This document shows, one piece after another, positions 12,803-24,813 of a DNA stretch of 64,000 bases. Below the pieces are notes generated by a model. That model saw nothing but the letters and a program-made list of their open reading frames with translations. It made no database searches and was not told the origin of the DNA. Position 1 is the stretch's first letter. Each line of letters opens with the position of its first letter. Origin of the DNA: Butyriboletus loyo. Lineage: Eukaryota; Basidiomycota; Agaricomycetes; Boletales; Boletaceae. The stretch is taken from the NCBI GenBank assembly GCA_038093515.1, contig JBBPSI010000012.1, positions 124,001 to 188,000 on the forward strand. Direction: 5' to 3'. The translations under genes and the position numbers were made by a program.

Positions 12803-13302
12803 ATGAATCGCAAACTAGACAAGTTGAACCAAACGATGGATCCCAACGGCCATCATGCAGTGTTCGTAAATGCCGGATTGGACTGTCGCTGTCCCAGGTT
12901 TCAGAAACGCCGTTCCCGGCCTTCTCGGACGGCGTCTCGGAAGGTGACCCAGAGGGAAGAGGTCGTCATGCCAACTTTGTGGTAAGTCGATGCCCGGCCC
13001 CTTGACGGCACGCATAACGTAGCCTCTTCGTTGTCAAGGTCAAGAACGATGCAAGTGCGGAGGACTCGGAAAAAGGATGGAAAGATTATATTTCCTCCTC
13101 CAGGTAAGTAATATACTTGTCAATCTCGTCCGCGCTGTAGCGGCACAACCCGTTGCGCGTATTCCCTCAGGCTAGGATCAAAGCGAAGATCGTTCCTCCG
13201 GAAGCGTCTGCGTTGTGGTTTAATACTTCAAGTGAGCTCGACCCCAAGAAGTCGCCCATCACTCTGCGATCCAGCGAAAAATTTTCATGCGAGTGTGGAT
13301 GA
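12803..13302 (+). CDS. Hypothetical small three-exon protein (tentative)
   Basis: Not recognised. Three open segments join in one frame through canonical borders: 12803-12981, 13023-13103 and 13176-13302, giving 128 residues. Donors are gtaagt in both cases and acceptors are gtag and ctag. Exon 2 and exon 3 read like coding sequence (CLFVVKVKNDASAEDSEKG, then ASALWFNTSSELDPKK, ending FSCECG). The first exon is Arg-rich and less convincing, so translation may begin at the ATG at 12968 instead, giving a 73-residue product. The first intron would be only 41 nt. It sits alone in a gap between two larger genes. It could equally be a remnant or a non-coding spliced transcript. Confidence 0.35.
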
Positions 13303-13673
13303 GATCCTCCTAGCCGTGTGACGAGGGTCGAGCAATATTTTTTTTCCTCCAGCTCGACTTCTGATGGCGAAAATATAACCGTTAGAGTCTGTGTTACGAT
13401 GTGGATTTCGATTGCAGCGGGCTCCTGAACGGTCTTGTCTGGTTTCTCGGTCGAGATTTGGGTGTTCTCGTTTTATTAGCAGATTCGAGTGGAACCGTCG
13501 TCTCCAGTTACAACTTATTTAATCGGATATTACAATGTCTCCTTGTCGACCGCGACGCGACGCAAACCGGAACTACTCATGAGACACCACTCGAGGCAAG
13601 GCAACATCATTAAACGTGAAGATCTAAATATACATGGTTAAGAAACAACAACAGTCGCGGAGGTCCATCAGCC
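13303..13673. other. Intergenic region, nothing recognised
   Basis: Lies between the tentative small gene (plus) and the stop codon of the AhpC/TSA gene (minus). It probably carries two 3' flanks. No motif or repeat was seen. Confidence 0.4.
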
Positions 13674-16172
13674 CTATAACTTTACGACCTCCGGTACGCT
13701 CGGATCCTTCAGATTCAGCATGGTTACTTTATCCTGCAAAGTATGAGGCTCAACCTCTTCAGTTCTCGTGCGATCCGAGCCCGAGTCCGACAACGTGCGA
13801 GAATCAACAGTCGTAGTCTCCGCCTCTCCATCCTCCAGCGTTGGGCTTGACGTGTGCATATTCTCGTCGCCAGGTTGACTTTCGGGCCTGGGCGTCACCT
13901 CCAACTCCTCTTCCGTCCCTTTTTCCTCCTCCTCTTCCTCGATGCTGTCCGACCGACTCAGCTTGCCAGGAGGTTCGATTTTAGGCAGCACGACCTGGTG
14001 TTCCTCGGCCTCGTTAGCGTTAGGGAACGCCACTCCCATTCTGCGTGCGAGCTTTCGCTCCTGGATCCTCGCGAGGCTCAAGCGACGTTCTTCCATCCAC
14101 TGTTCCTCATCAAGAACCGGTGCAGCCGCCCGCGTAACAGTCTCAGTTATTGGCGCGAGCTTCTCACACTGCAAGCCTATGCCTGCGGCAGCGAGAACGC
14201 GCACGATCGGGGCATGAGAGCGAGAGTTAGGCATGCGATGGGCGTAAGTGGCAGACATCCTTTAATCCGATTAGCATTTCGTACGAAGCGAGTCTGAATG
14301 AGTCTTACCCGGGACCGAGAACGAACTCGCCACCCAGCTGCGTAAAGTCACCACCTTTCTCCCACACAGGCATGCCGACAAGGAGAGCATTCTTGAAGAC
14401 CATGGCAATGCCGCCCATGGGTCCATGGCGCACATAACCACCACGCTTACGCTGTGATTTGGGTTCCATTATGCGCAGAGTCATGCCCAGTGCCTTGTAG
14501 AGGCGCAGTGTGGGATCAGTGTAGAAAGTGAACGAAGTCCGGAATATTTCTATATGGGCCACCATTGAGCCACAAGGACCAATACAGTGGATGAAACACG
14601 TACGTCGGTAAGATTTGATCAAACTGTAAGAGCCGTTTCCAATAACGACTAAGTTGACATCGGCTTCTTTGAGCATTCTCGGATCAACGTTGCCTGTCAC
14701 AGAAAACATATAATCCTGACACAAGGGACACCTAGAATTGTATTAGCAGGATTATTCACACGACGAAATGAACCGTACCAGAAATGTCTGATGAAAACAA
14801 CAATCGTCCTTTGGTCACGGAAGAGCTCGCCGAAAGGCACACGCAGGCCGTTTTCCGCGACGACGAAACATGAGGCAGCATCAGCGAGTTGTCTCGGAGT
14901 CGGTAGTGCATGTTCATCGAATGTCACAGAGGAAAAGGACTGCACAGACTTGGCCGTAGGTGGTCGTACGGCCTCCCATTTAGGCGGAGAGTTGACAGTG
15001 GGACTAAAGCCACGACCGTCGATGGCTGTCAGAGAGCGCACATGGGTGGGGGCCTTGGCAGCAGGTGGGGGTGAATATGATACATGAGAAGCATGGGAAG
15101 GCGCGGAGGAACCACCGAGACTACCAGTCCAGCCAGGTTCGGCGTCCGTGAGGGGGTCGTAAACGTATCCAGTGGTCGAGTCGCGAACGGGGCTTGAGAC
15201 GTCCATGGTGTGCAGACGAGTGGCCATCTCTGCCGGGAAGAGGGTCGTCGACTTGCGACGGGCGTGAAACGTGTTCTCTTCTGAGCCGTGTTTGGGCTTG
15301 GATGACCGTTCGGTGGGGGTGTGTGGAAATGACGTGAAAGAAGTATTTGTCTGACTCAGGGCCAAGTAGTCGGTTGACTGGTGGGTTAGGCATGGACGAC
15401 TCCCGATCTTCTTTGGAAATAGTCGTGCAAGCTTCTTAACCTTACTTGGCGTCGCCACAGGGACGTCAGCAGAAAAGGAAGCCAAACGCAACGGAGAGGA
15501 CGGTGGGGGACACCCAGCATCAGGCTGAACACGTGACATGTACAAATGCACGCTCTCGCTACTCCGCCCGATGGATGAAGTGGGTGAGATGGGCATGGGT
15601 TCTGCGGTGAACGCAGGAGTCGACGACAGCGCGCTAGCAAGGGCATATGGTGGCAGTTTCGAATGTCCGTAAGGTGAGTTTTTAGGTGGGATGGGAACTG
15701 TAAGTCGCGCTTCTTTCCTCGACACAGCAGAGCGGGAGCGTCGACGCTGGATCGGGAACCGCGGAGCGCGGTCTTGTGGGTGCCAAATAGGTTCCTCTGA
15801 CCCACATCCACTGGTGGCGGGTGAGATGTCGGTCGTACTTTGAGTGAAAGACGTTGTCACGATGCCCAAATTCTTTGTGGGCGTCGTGGCAGGCAGTGTG
15901 TCGAGGTTAAGATATGCTTGATATATGTCCGGCGGATATCTGCCGCCGGTGTAAGGGAGGGTTGGGAGATGTGAGGCAGATTCACCGCGAAAGGTGAGAG
16001 GAGCGCCAACACTGCTCAAAGTGCTGGCGGTACGACTTCGAAGGACGGAGAGCGGGGCGAAGGGATCGCCGGGGTCTGGCGTCGGGTAGCGCGCCTCCAG
16101 TTCCAGGTTGGGAGCGGGCTTTCGTCGAACCCGAGGTTGGTCGATGGATGAATCACTAGTTGATACAGACAT
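13674..16172 (-). CDS. AhpC/TSA (PRXL2/AAED1-like) thioredoxin-fold protein with long disordered N-terminus
   Basis: Four exons: 16172-14779, 14731-14604, 14549-14309 and 14259-13674, joining in frame to 782 residues. Residues 1 to about 410 are Ser/Pro/Thr-rich and probably disordered. The conserved domain starts around ENGLRVPFGELFRDQRTIVV, continues FIRHFWCPLCQDYMFSV with a CxxC pair in the expected redox position, VNLVVIGNGSYSLIKSYR, FTFYTDPTLRLYKALGMTL and GGEFVLGPG, then SYSL/YAHRM-type blocks ending in VRVLAAAGIG. This is the AhpC/TSA antioxidant family that includes human PRXL2C. Biochemical substrates are unclear for fungal members. Intron 1 falls inside the Trp codon directly before the CxxC. 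The C-terminal 140 residues are acidic and Glu/Thr-rich. Domain call is secure; redox activity is inferred. Confidence 0.88.
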
Positions 16173-16836
16173 AATACAAAATAGTTACTTGGCTCGTCCA
16201 AGGCGCGAAACCTGCAGGAGGGATAGAAGGATGGGTTCCAGCAGGAAGACACGGGTTGGTCAATCATATACTAGTCTTTATGTACGATTTCCATCGTGGC
16301 TTCGGTGAGGAATGTCTGCGAGCGAAGGGGTTACACGTTTCCGCATTGCCTCAATTCCCGTCGGTTACCGCGTCTCTTTGTCACCAATTTGCATATGGCC
16401 AGCTTCGCAGTGCTTCCGGACCTGAGGGCCAGAGAAAATGTGTGTGCTGTTTGAGCATAAGTTTTGAACTGGCTGGCAATCTGACATCCCGAGTAGTTGC
16501 GGGAATGTGGTCAAGTTGGCAGTCTTACGACCGATTCAGCTACCACGTAACGTTGGCCTCCATTAGGGCGAGGAAGGGTAACTAAAGTTCAATGTCACGA
16601 CGGCGATCTACCCACGACGAGAACGCATATCAGAAAACCCCGCAGCGTTGTCGTTGGCAGCACCGTGGCAGCCCAGGTTCATCACTGATACTCGGCCTTC
16701 GAGCAACAGTTTGTTTTGAACCCCTTATGCATATCATGATAGTGTACCTCGTTCGCGTTCTCTCCTGTGTGGGCGGATAATCGATGGACAGTTACCGTCG
16801 GGAAGTTGGACGGTTCCTAGGTAATACGTCTGCCAG
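16173..16836. other. Intergenic region, nothing recognised
   Basis: Upstream region of the AhpC/TSA gene and downstream region of the amino-acid transporter, both on the minus strand. The open frames here are short and without family motifs. Confidence 0.4.
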
Positions 16837-19702
16837 TTATCCATTGCAAGGGAGACGTTCTAACGACGAGATCTGAAGAAAAGCCTGACGACAACTTCCC
16901 ATCCCATATCCGTATCCCATTCGTCCTGACCTCGAGTGCTCAGCACCTTTCAGGTGCTGGTAGGGGTGCAGGCTGTGGCTGAGCCATGAGCTGTGGATGC
17001 AATCAGAATCATTCCGCAAGACACGTGTGAAACAGCTTTCCTTGATGGTCTGAGTGGTAGTAAATATCATTGCGACCACCCCAAAGACACCCAGGAAGAT
17101 ATCTCCGATCTTCTGCATCGGGGTCTTAGCCACCGCCTTGTAGTGCAACATCGCAGGGTATATAAAACACAGTGGGATGCTAGAAGATCGAGTCATTCTC
17201 TGCAGGATATGCAATTCGGTCGACCGAACTTACCAGGCGAAACTGCCGATCAACGCAACAAACTTGTCGAGATCCGCAGCGCCAGCCCAGCTGATCACCG
17301 TGCAAACCATAACCAGACCAAAACGGAAAAAGTTCTTGAGCCATTTCACGCGCGGATCTCGTTTGCCGCTCCTCACAAATAGTCCATTCTCCAAAATACG
17401 CGCGGCCGGGAAAAATTGAAGTGGGATAGACAAGAGAATCGCCATAGAATATAGGAGTTGGACCTGTCTCATCGAGTTCATCAAACCACTGGAACCGCTG
17501 AGAAGAGAATGGACTGACAGCTTGTGTGAATTTGTTCGTCCCGTCAAGGTTGACGAGAACGACTGTTTCCACGTCTGATCCGAAAGTCAAATACGCAAGA
17601 GCGCCAGCTCCACCAAAGAGCACTTGGACATGAAGTGAGTATCGAAAAACGACAGACAACGTGAGAGGTAATGAGTACCGAGTGTTCCAATCATAACACC
17701 AGTCAAAGCTTTGGGAAACTTATGCGGCTCGCGCATGGCATCCGTGATCGGAATAACCTGAACTAGTTATCAAAACCTTGGGGCTCGAATTTGGTAGTAA
17801 AAGACATACCAAGCCTACTCCTTCAAACGAGAAAACGGCGGTACTTTCACAGCACTATTAATAAAAACTAAAAATTTGATCAAAGCTGGCACTCACCCGA
17901 TGAACAAAGGGAAATCTCGCGGATTGAACATCTGAATCTGTGCTATGCCCCTATCATTGATGAAGGAAAATTCACTTCCAAAGATATAAAGCAAGCCAAG
18001 AAGGATGAAAGCGTCTGCGATGAGGGCGGTTGTACTGAGTTTCGCAAGGTTTCTGACGAGCGCCAGCGGTAGAAAGATCACTAGCTGAATGAGGATAAAG
18101 AATGAGACGGAGAGGTCGGTCGCGCAATCTGTAACTGCAAACACAAATGCCTGTGGAAGTCAGTCATGTCGTTACATTGTCGTTTAATGCAGAAAAAAAG
18201 CTAACTTGGAGGTTTTGTGCGACGAAGATAGTGTAAGCTGCGACAAATCCGATTTGAGATATTGTAATGGAGAAGAGGATCGCATATCGCATCCATGGTC
18301 CGTACAACGCGCCGCCAATGTCTACACTTTGTGTGTGAATATTGTGTTGATTTGATAGATGCGGACCACCTACCTCCAAAGGAACCAGAAACGACAAATT
18401 TTGCCCGGACCAAGAGTAAAAATGAATATAGGGAGATCAATGCAACAGCTGTGAGGGCGACGCCGGAAAAGACAAGCCCTCCATTGGCGAATCTGTTCGG
18501 TTTGTGGGGATCACCAACAGAACCATCTTATCGAGAGCACTTACCCTTTTCCGAGGAACAACACACCAGTCCCCACGAACGATTTCAGAAGCTGGTGAAA
18601 GTCAGGCGTCAGGATAATGGAGTCGGACGAGATGCTCACCATCAGTACGGCCTGTGGTACGGTTGCGTCACCGTGACCGCCAATTGATGCGGCCCGTCGC
18701 CTAGACCGAGATCGTGACCGACCAGTCGACTTCAACAACGGCTGAGTCTCGTTGGCAGTGGGTGCTGCTGAAGGAGCGGGTTGTTCATTAGATTCTTCGT
18801 CCTCGGCTCTGTCTTCGTCTTCTTCGAGGTCCTCTCCTGCCTAATACCAATGTGACAACTGTTTCTGATAAGGAAGAAACTCGCTCACGAATTGACCATA
18901 GATATAAAGGAAATCGATGAAATTGTTCGTTGTTCGCCTTTCATTGATGCCTTGCTCGTTTGCTTGTAAGAGAACATAGTTTCGCCTGAAACCACCAGGC
19001 TCGTGAATATGTTCGAATACAGGATTCGGTGGCGCGACAGATCCTGCGTATGATGAAGAGCGCGGACGACCAGACTGTCGTCTTTGATCTGCATGCCACT
19101 TATAAATGTTATGGCTGAAAGCACGATGCAGTCAATCACGGTTGGAACTTGTGACTATGAAGATGAACTCACGTAACGTCTGCGCCAGGAGCATGGTATG
19201 GGATAGAAAACGCCTCGGAAGCGTCCCGCTGCGACGACCCCAAAGTACGTTCATCTTGGTCGGGTATATCTTGATCAGAGCCGTCTAAAGAGCGCAAGTC
19301 TGTCCGACTCTGGTGGCGGTCTCCGGACAAAAGGAGATGACGTCTAAGCATTCTAGCCTTGTCCTCAGCAGGAAGGTTGTCCAAATCTACTACGTTGTTA
19401 TCAACAGCACTCCCGGGAGTCGCAGCGTTTGCCGGGCGCTTTGCGTTAATTGTACTAGAGGATGGACGATGTAGTTTAGCAAATAACTCGTTTGAGGAGA
19501 GATTCGTGCTTGGAGAGCCGTCACGAGTTGGGTTCGAATAGGAGCCCGCTGGAGGAGTGTATCGTGGTGGGATGTTGGGGACCGGGGGCGTTCCAGAATA
19601 CTGAGCGCGAAGAGCTCGAACATCTGGCGTGCCAGAGGGGGTGGAAGTGGCTGAGTCGAACGCGAGAGCGTTGCGGATGTTGACTGGCTTCGACGAGGAC
19701 AT
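16837..19702 (-). CDS. AVT3: Vacuolar amino-acid transporter, AVT3/AVT4 type (AAAP family)
   Basis: Exports neutral amino acids from the vacuole in yeast relatives. About ten exons. The first (19702 to about 19175) begins MSSSKPVNIRNALAF and gives a long disordered Ser/Pro-rich cytosolic tail. It joins HNIYKWHADQRR and an acidic stretch, then an Arg/Ser-rich run (RSRSRSRRR). The membrane core starts with LLKSFVGTGVLFLGKG, the signature of this branch, followed by FANGGLVFSGVALTAVALIS, DIGGALYGPWMRYAI, AAYTIFVAQNLQ, FSFEGVGL, VIPITDAMREPHKFP, YLTFGSDVETVVLVN, YSMAILLSIPLQFFPA and PLCFIYPAMLHYK. About 11 membrane segments are expected. The end is uncertain: after FTTTQTIK the frame stays open for about 65 poorly conserved residues, so the true stop or a last intron may differ. 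The choice between AVT3 and AVT4 is not resolved. Confidence 0.88.
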
Positions 19703-22023
19703 GAGTGAGTGTCAGTCCTTTGTGGTGGTAAGAGAATGGCTGGCTTCGGATCCGTTCATCGCTTTCAGCGGTACGGAACTTGGCGGTGGCGCCGTGAAAT
19801 GAGAAGCCGGTTCTCTTACCCCCCGCCAATGCCGGCCTACTAGCAAATGTCCGTGGCCGAATCCCTCTGAGCTTCGAATTCAGGCCGATAGGACCGCGCC
19901 ATGCTGGACTAGCGTGCCATCACTGTCTCTCCTCGATGCAATCCATCAACTCCACTGAGGTCTAACCATCTGTCGAATCGATAACCTTCCTTGATAGTCA
20001 GCCGACTCGAGAAATCCAACCAGCCATGACTCGAGATCAAGAGACTGTACATGGTCTTATTCCATTTGTTCGCTCCGTTTGTCAACTCCGTGACATGGTG
20101 TATCAGTGAGTGACCGCACAGACTGGTCTTTCGAAGCTTCGTTTCGTGCAACTAAGTATGTTCCAAACGTTGGTGGCGTACAGAGTGAAGGGGCCCGTAT
20201 ACCAAGCAGTCGGACGTCTTCACGTGGCACAAGTCTGGACGCGCTGGACGTGCTTAGGGAAGAGGGGTGTGGACGACCAGAAAAGCATCGAGCACAGGGA
20301 CGGTATCAAACTGGGTGTACATCACACTCCCGTGGGGCACAACGTCTCTGAGGGGTATTAGAGGTGAGTACAGTTCCGAGAAATACAGACCGATATGCTA
20401 ACTTTGGCTCTGCGGGAACAGCCAAATATCGTCCATCTCTGGCGAGACGCCACGTTCGAGCATCCTAAAACCGATGCGCAATCAGATTTATGGGGAAATG
20501 TCTTGGTTCCTAAACAAGCGCTTTCCCTGGAGAAACATGAGCTTGAACTTTGAATATGACAATCTTATAAGCGAGATGGTTGGCCTCGTTTTGGGGTGAG
20601 ATAAGCCTCTAGGCAGGCACCCCGCAGGTGCATCATGATGGTCTGCTCGCCACGTTGTCGATCGTTTTCTTAGCGAAGGCGCAAGATGAATGTCTACTAC
20701 TACCATAAAGACATTGACCCCCGGACGCCGCTTTGCATGTCCCTTCCTAACGTGTAGAGTCTAGCGCCAAGTCTCTCCGCCTCGCTAAATAGCCGGCGAG
20801 CCACGTTTCCCTGCTGAAGAACAATGCGACAGGGAAACTTGGTTACGGGTAACGACAGTTGCCTCGTCGATTAATTAACGCTTGATGACCCCAGTGACGT
20901 TTGCTTTGGTTCTTTGTGGGTACCGAGTCAATCCATCCTAATCACCGATCTCACTCGGTGTTTTTGTCAACGGAGAACAATGTTATCATGTGATCTGGTC
21001 ACAACAAAGATCCCTCGACCGAGCTAGCAAATATGGCGAGTGTTGTCGCGTCAGCCAGGCTCGATTGTCCTCGACAGCCAGCCAATCGACCAATCGATCA
21101 AGCTCGCTACATGCCATCTCGAAATCTCGGAGTCAGTAGCTACCTCCGCGTTTCTCGCGTTTCTTTTATTTATTTATTTTATTCTGGGGACGGGGGGCTC
21201 TCAAGAAAAAGGTGTCAGAGGCCGTCGACGACACGACTTCAAGTGGTTTGCTGTGCCAAAGCCGTCCAATAAGATAGGGCGGGCCTCTAACTCCACAGTG
21301 AGTTTGCGATGGACATGCATGATCTCCCCCCCTCCGGACTACAGACTACAAGGCTGGAAAACGGGAGTCCAGGACATCCATCTTTTTTCATAGTTCAGTA
21401 GCCCCGACGACGATATTTGTCAAGAGAGCCAGTTTACATATACTCAAGGGCCACTCCAACATGATCGATGGCGATCAAGGCATACAGTTAGTTACCGTTC
21501 TCGATGAAAATACGTACGTTGTTGAATATCGAATATCCAAATTGTGATCCGGACTTCTTGGCTGTCGAACAAGTTGAAGGAACACGATCGAGCAAGTACT
21601 CGCGTCAAGGAACGTTTGTCTTACCTTGAAAGATGGTCGGTGATAAATATGATCTACAAGTGATAACCAGAATAGCAAGGCGGAACACGGGGAAGTTGTC
21701 AGCTGGTCTCAACCTTTTACTTGTGAAAAAAAGTTTATGCGGTCCGTGGGCAGGCTTCATCGGACTTTACGCGACCAGAGAACCGACCTCGAGTTCCTCT
21801 GTCGTAAGTCATGGGGTCCAAGAGGAGCGGAATTCATCGGATCGCATTCTTGGTTGGTACGGTGTGGTACATACTTGATATATCTGATCACCGACGTGAC
21901 GACTCGAAGCTGAAGCTTGAAGTGCAATAGGGTGATATTTACTTTCAGAGATGATTACAAAAAGGAAACAGAAATGAAAGGCAGCGCATATAACCATTGC
22001 AAGGATGATTCTTAGTGCCAAAT
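19703..22023. other. 2.3 kb region with no recognisable gene
   Basis: Holds the promoter of the amino-acid transporter and the 3' flank of the P450 gene. Open frames of up to about 115 codons show no motif. A short A/T microsatellite (tttatttatttatttt) lies near 21165. I see no terminal inverted repeats or transposase blocks. Confidence 0.45.
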
Positions 22024-24222
22024 TCAATCGCTGGGTCGTATCATCTCTATCAGTTTGTCTGCGTCCATCTCAGGAAACCGGGGAACAACGCGACACCTGA
22101 GCTGGAGGGGGTGTCTGGGGACGATCACGGTCATTCAAGTTCCAAAAGGTCGCATAGACGTACTCACGACACAAGTCCAGTCGACCATTTAGGATTGGGT
22201 TCCACTTCGACGCCATTCTCGTCCACCGGTTTCATAAATCTGAATATGGCAAGCAGATGGACAATGGCTATCCATACCGAAGCATCTGCAAAGTGCCTAC
22301 CAACGCTGAATAGGACATGAGTTGTATAGTTATGATCACACGATGAAAGTATCTTGCCAAACCCTGCGTCCAAAACCGAAGGCCAACGCAACGGAATCGT
22401 CATTGAGCTCACCATCCTGATTGAAGAACCTCTCCGGTTTAAATTCGGTGGGATTGAGGTATTTGGCCTCATCCCTTGACATTGCCCTTAGTAATAGATG
22501 AGCAATAATTACGCAGTATGATGGTTTTCAGACATACCAGAGGTTAGCCAAGACCACGCAACCTAGATCCCCGTCAGAATACAGAATTGTGAAGAGGGAC
22601 ATCGTCTCACCTTCGGGAATGTAACGTCCTTCGTAAACATCATTCTTGGTTGTGTAATGCGGCAGGCCTTTCGACAATCTATTAATCCTGATCAATACAC
22701 TCCTCACAGGTCTGCTTACCTAACGGGAACACAGGATGCCATCTCAACGTCTCGCGCAGAATTGCATCAACGTAAGGAAGGGACGACCTGTCTTCGAAAT
22801 CCGGTAGTCTGTGCGTTCCGACGATGGCATCGATTTCTTTCTGTGCACGCTCTTGGACTTCCGGGTAACGCATCATCGCCAGGATGAAAACGATCAAGGT
22901 GGATGCTGTCTGTTCACATGTGTGAGCGCTTGCACGATGGGGTAATGGGACACATACTGTTTCAACGCCAGCTATTCACGTTCCGCGTCAGTTGGTGCAG
23001 CTAACCAAGAATCGATCAATCAATGACTGACCGATAAAAGCTGTTGCAGAAGAGGACTTGAGCGCGAGTTCAAAGCTTTCGGAATTAGATTCTGGGAAAC
23101 GCTTGAGGGACTCGGATACCATGCATTTCCCGGAAACACAGGACATCTGGTATGAAGAATGAATGGCATTAGGCAATCGATTGAGCAGCAGAAATAAATA
23201 AATACTTCACCACTCGGTCGTAAGCATAACGGAATGGTACATCCATCATCTCATGCAAATTGCTTTTGGCTTGTATGGCCATGCGTTTCAATGTAGCACC
23301 GGGGAACCAGACGGGAAGCTTGAGCACTGAGAATCACTGTCAGCAGGAAGCTAGCGCGAGTCGAGGAAATCGAAGCTAACGGAAAGGGAAGGCCTCCAAG
23401 ATTGCGGCAGTCGAAGGCCCCGCCACTTTCACAAATACCTCAATTGCCCTTTCCGCCGCCAGTACAAGGGGATCGTCATTCGGAATAGTTTCATAATCAT
23501 ATACGGCTGACATGATCACTGCAGAAGCATAACTACGTAGCATTAACAATTTTTAGTATCTCGCGTTGGCTGATCGGTTTATCAGGGAAGCTCACAGCTC
23601 GATTTTCCGTTGGTAACGATCAGGCGAATTGTAGATGCCTATTATTAGTTGGCGGACTTTTCGCAACTGAGTCGGGAGATAATCCCGCGCAGCTTCAGCG
23701 CAAAACGATTGGTGAAACAATCTTCGATGGAGTCGCCATTTGTCCCCATACTGGAGTAGTGCACTGTTGAACTCGGTACCGATACTGGGCAAGCTAGTAG
23801 GTAAGACGATCGAGAATTTGGAGTGGTAGACGTACTCTTCATGGACCTTGACCGGTGGTCGATCCGAGTACACGGTCGACCGTTGTTCAAGTAGTGCTTT
23901 TGCGATGTCCGTGGTCTGAATGATGAGAATCTTTCGTCCGAGAAGAGTGCAGTACACCAAGTCACCTGGACACGAAACGAAGGTGACTTTGGTAGTTCTC
24001 GGCACAAGCATGACACGGACCATATGACGATGCCCATCGAGTGAAAGTAAGCCAAGGCTCTGAAGCATTTATCTCGAGCACACTGCCCAAGAACGGCAGA
24101 CCCTTGGGGCCCGGGGGAAAGTTGAACGGACGAAGTGATCTGTGCTTTGCATAACCAGCAAAGAGGGCGATCGCCGAAAGAGAGAAAATCAAGAAGAGGG
24201 TGGAAGGGGAAATCGTTGGCAT
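22024..24222 (-). CDS. Cytochrome P450 monooxygenase (basidiomycete type)
   Basis: A membrane-anchored heme monooxygenase. It begins MPTISPSTLFLIFSLSAIA, an N-terminal anchor, followed by the proline hinge FNFPPGPKGLPFLG. Further blocks are SSYGDLVYCTLLGRKILII, YGDKWRLHRRLFHQSF (helix C), the I-helix oxygen-binding motif AGVETTAST, the K-helix ExxR in ILRETLRWHPV, FKPERF, and the heme loop FGFGRRVCVGRHFAD. The heme cysteine codon is assembled only if the intron at 22306-22357 is read as GC-AG. The last intron ends before a tail rich in basic residues (HPLQLRCRVVPRFPEM) and the stop at 22024. About ten introns in total. It resembles the O-methylsterigmatocystin oxidoreductase-like P450s common in Agaricomycetes. 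The substrate cannot be read from sequence. It is divergent from the paladin gene, about 590 bp away, with no biosynthetic partners next to it. Confidence 0.9.
22306..22357 (-). other. GC-AG intron splitting the P450 heme-cysteine codon
   Basis: On the minus strand the upstream exon ends ..CGC AGG GTT TG and the intron begins gcaaga and ends ttcag. The next exon begins C GTT GGT AGG. Joining gives TGC, the heme-ligating cysteine, in FGFGRRVCVGRH. The only nearby GT donor, five bases further into the upstream exon, gives GRSVGRH without the cysteine. Confidence 0.8.
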
Positions 24223-24813
24223 TTCCTGACATCTGTTTGGTGAGCGGTGTGACTGGTCTTATACTTTCGGAGCGCAACGGCATTCCAGTATTTTGAAGAC
24301 CCATAGATGGGATGGCTCGGTATTCGTTGCATGGAAATGAGAGAGGCACAGAGTCCCTGCTCAGAAGGTACGTTACTTTGGCCAAAAAGGGTATGTTATA
24401 CCCAGACGGGTGAGAGAGTCCACAGGAATATTTATCGTGGATGTACTTTGCAGCGATCAGGAATGACTCGGATGATTCAATGTACACGTACAGGATGCCG
24501 GTTCTGACATGATCGCGGTGTCAAGAGATTCGTTGACCTGATCCGGATATCACGGAGACACTGCCCGGGAAGATCGAGAGGGGGACTCGGAGAAAGATGC
24601 TACTTTGTATCGAGGAGGCGCTGGCACGCTAAAATCAGAACGATGTGAAGTGGTAAGCTGCATGACAGTGGCTACATATCGGGTAGATATCCTTCACGTG
24701 ACTCCTGCCAATGATTGCGCCGACAAACTTGAAACGGTTTCAACTGCCAGCGAACAGCGTCGCTACTGGCTATATAGACTTTTTCGTTATCTATCTCACA
24801 GCGTTTGGACCCC
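24223..24813. promoter_or_regulatory. Divergent promoter region between P450 and the paladin gene
   Basis: Both neighbours are transcribed away from this stretch. No coding frame with motif support and no recognised element. On the plus strand it contains a ctatatagac string near 24770, about 45 bp before the paladin ATG, which could serve as a TATA box. Confidence 0.35.
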
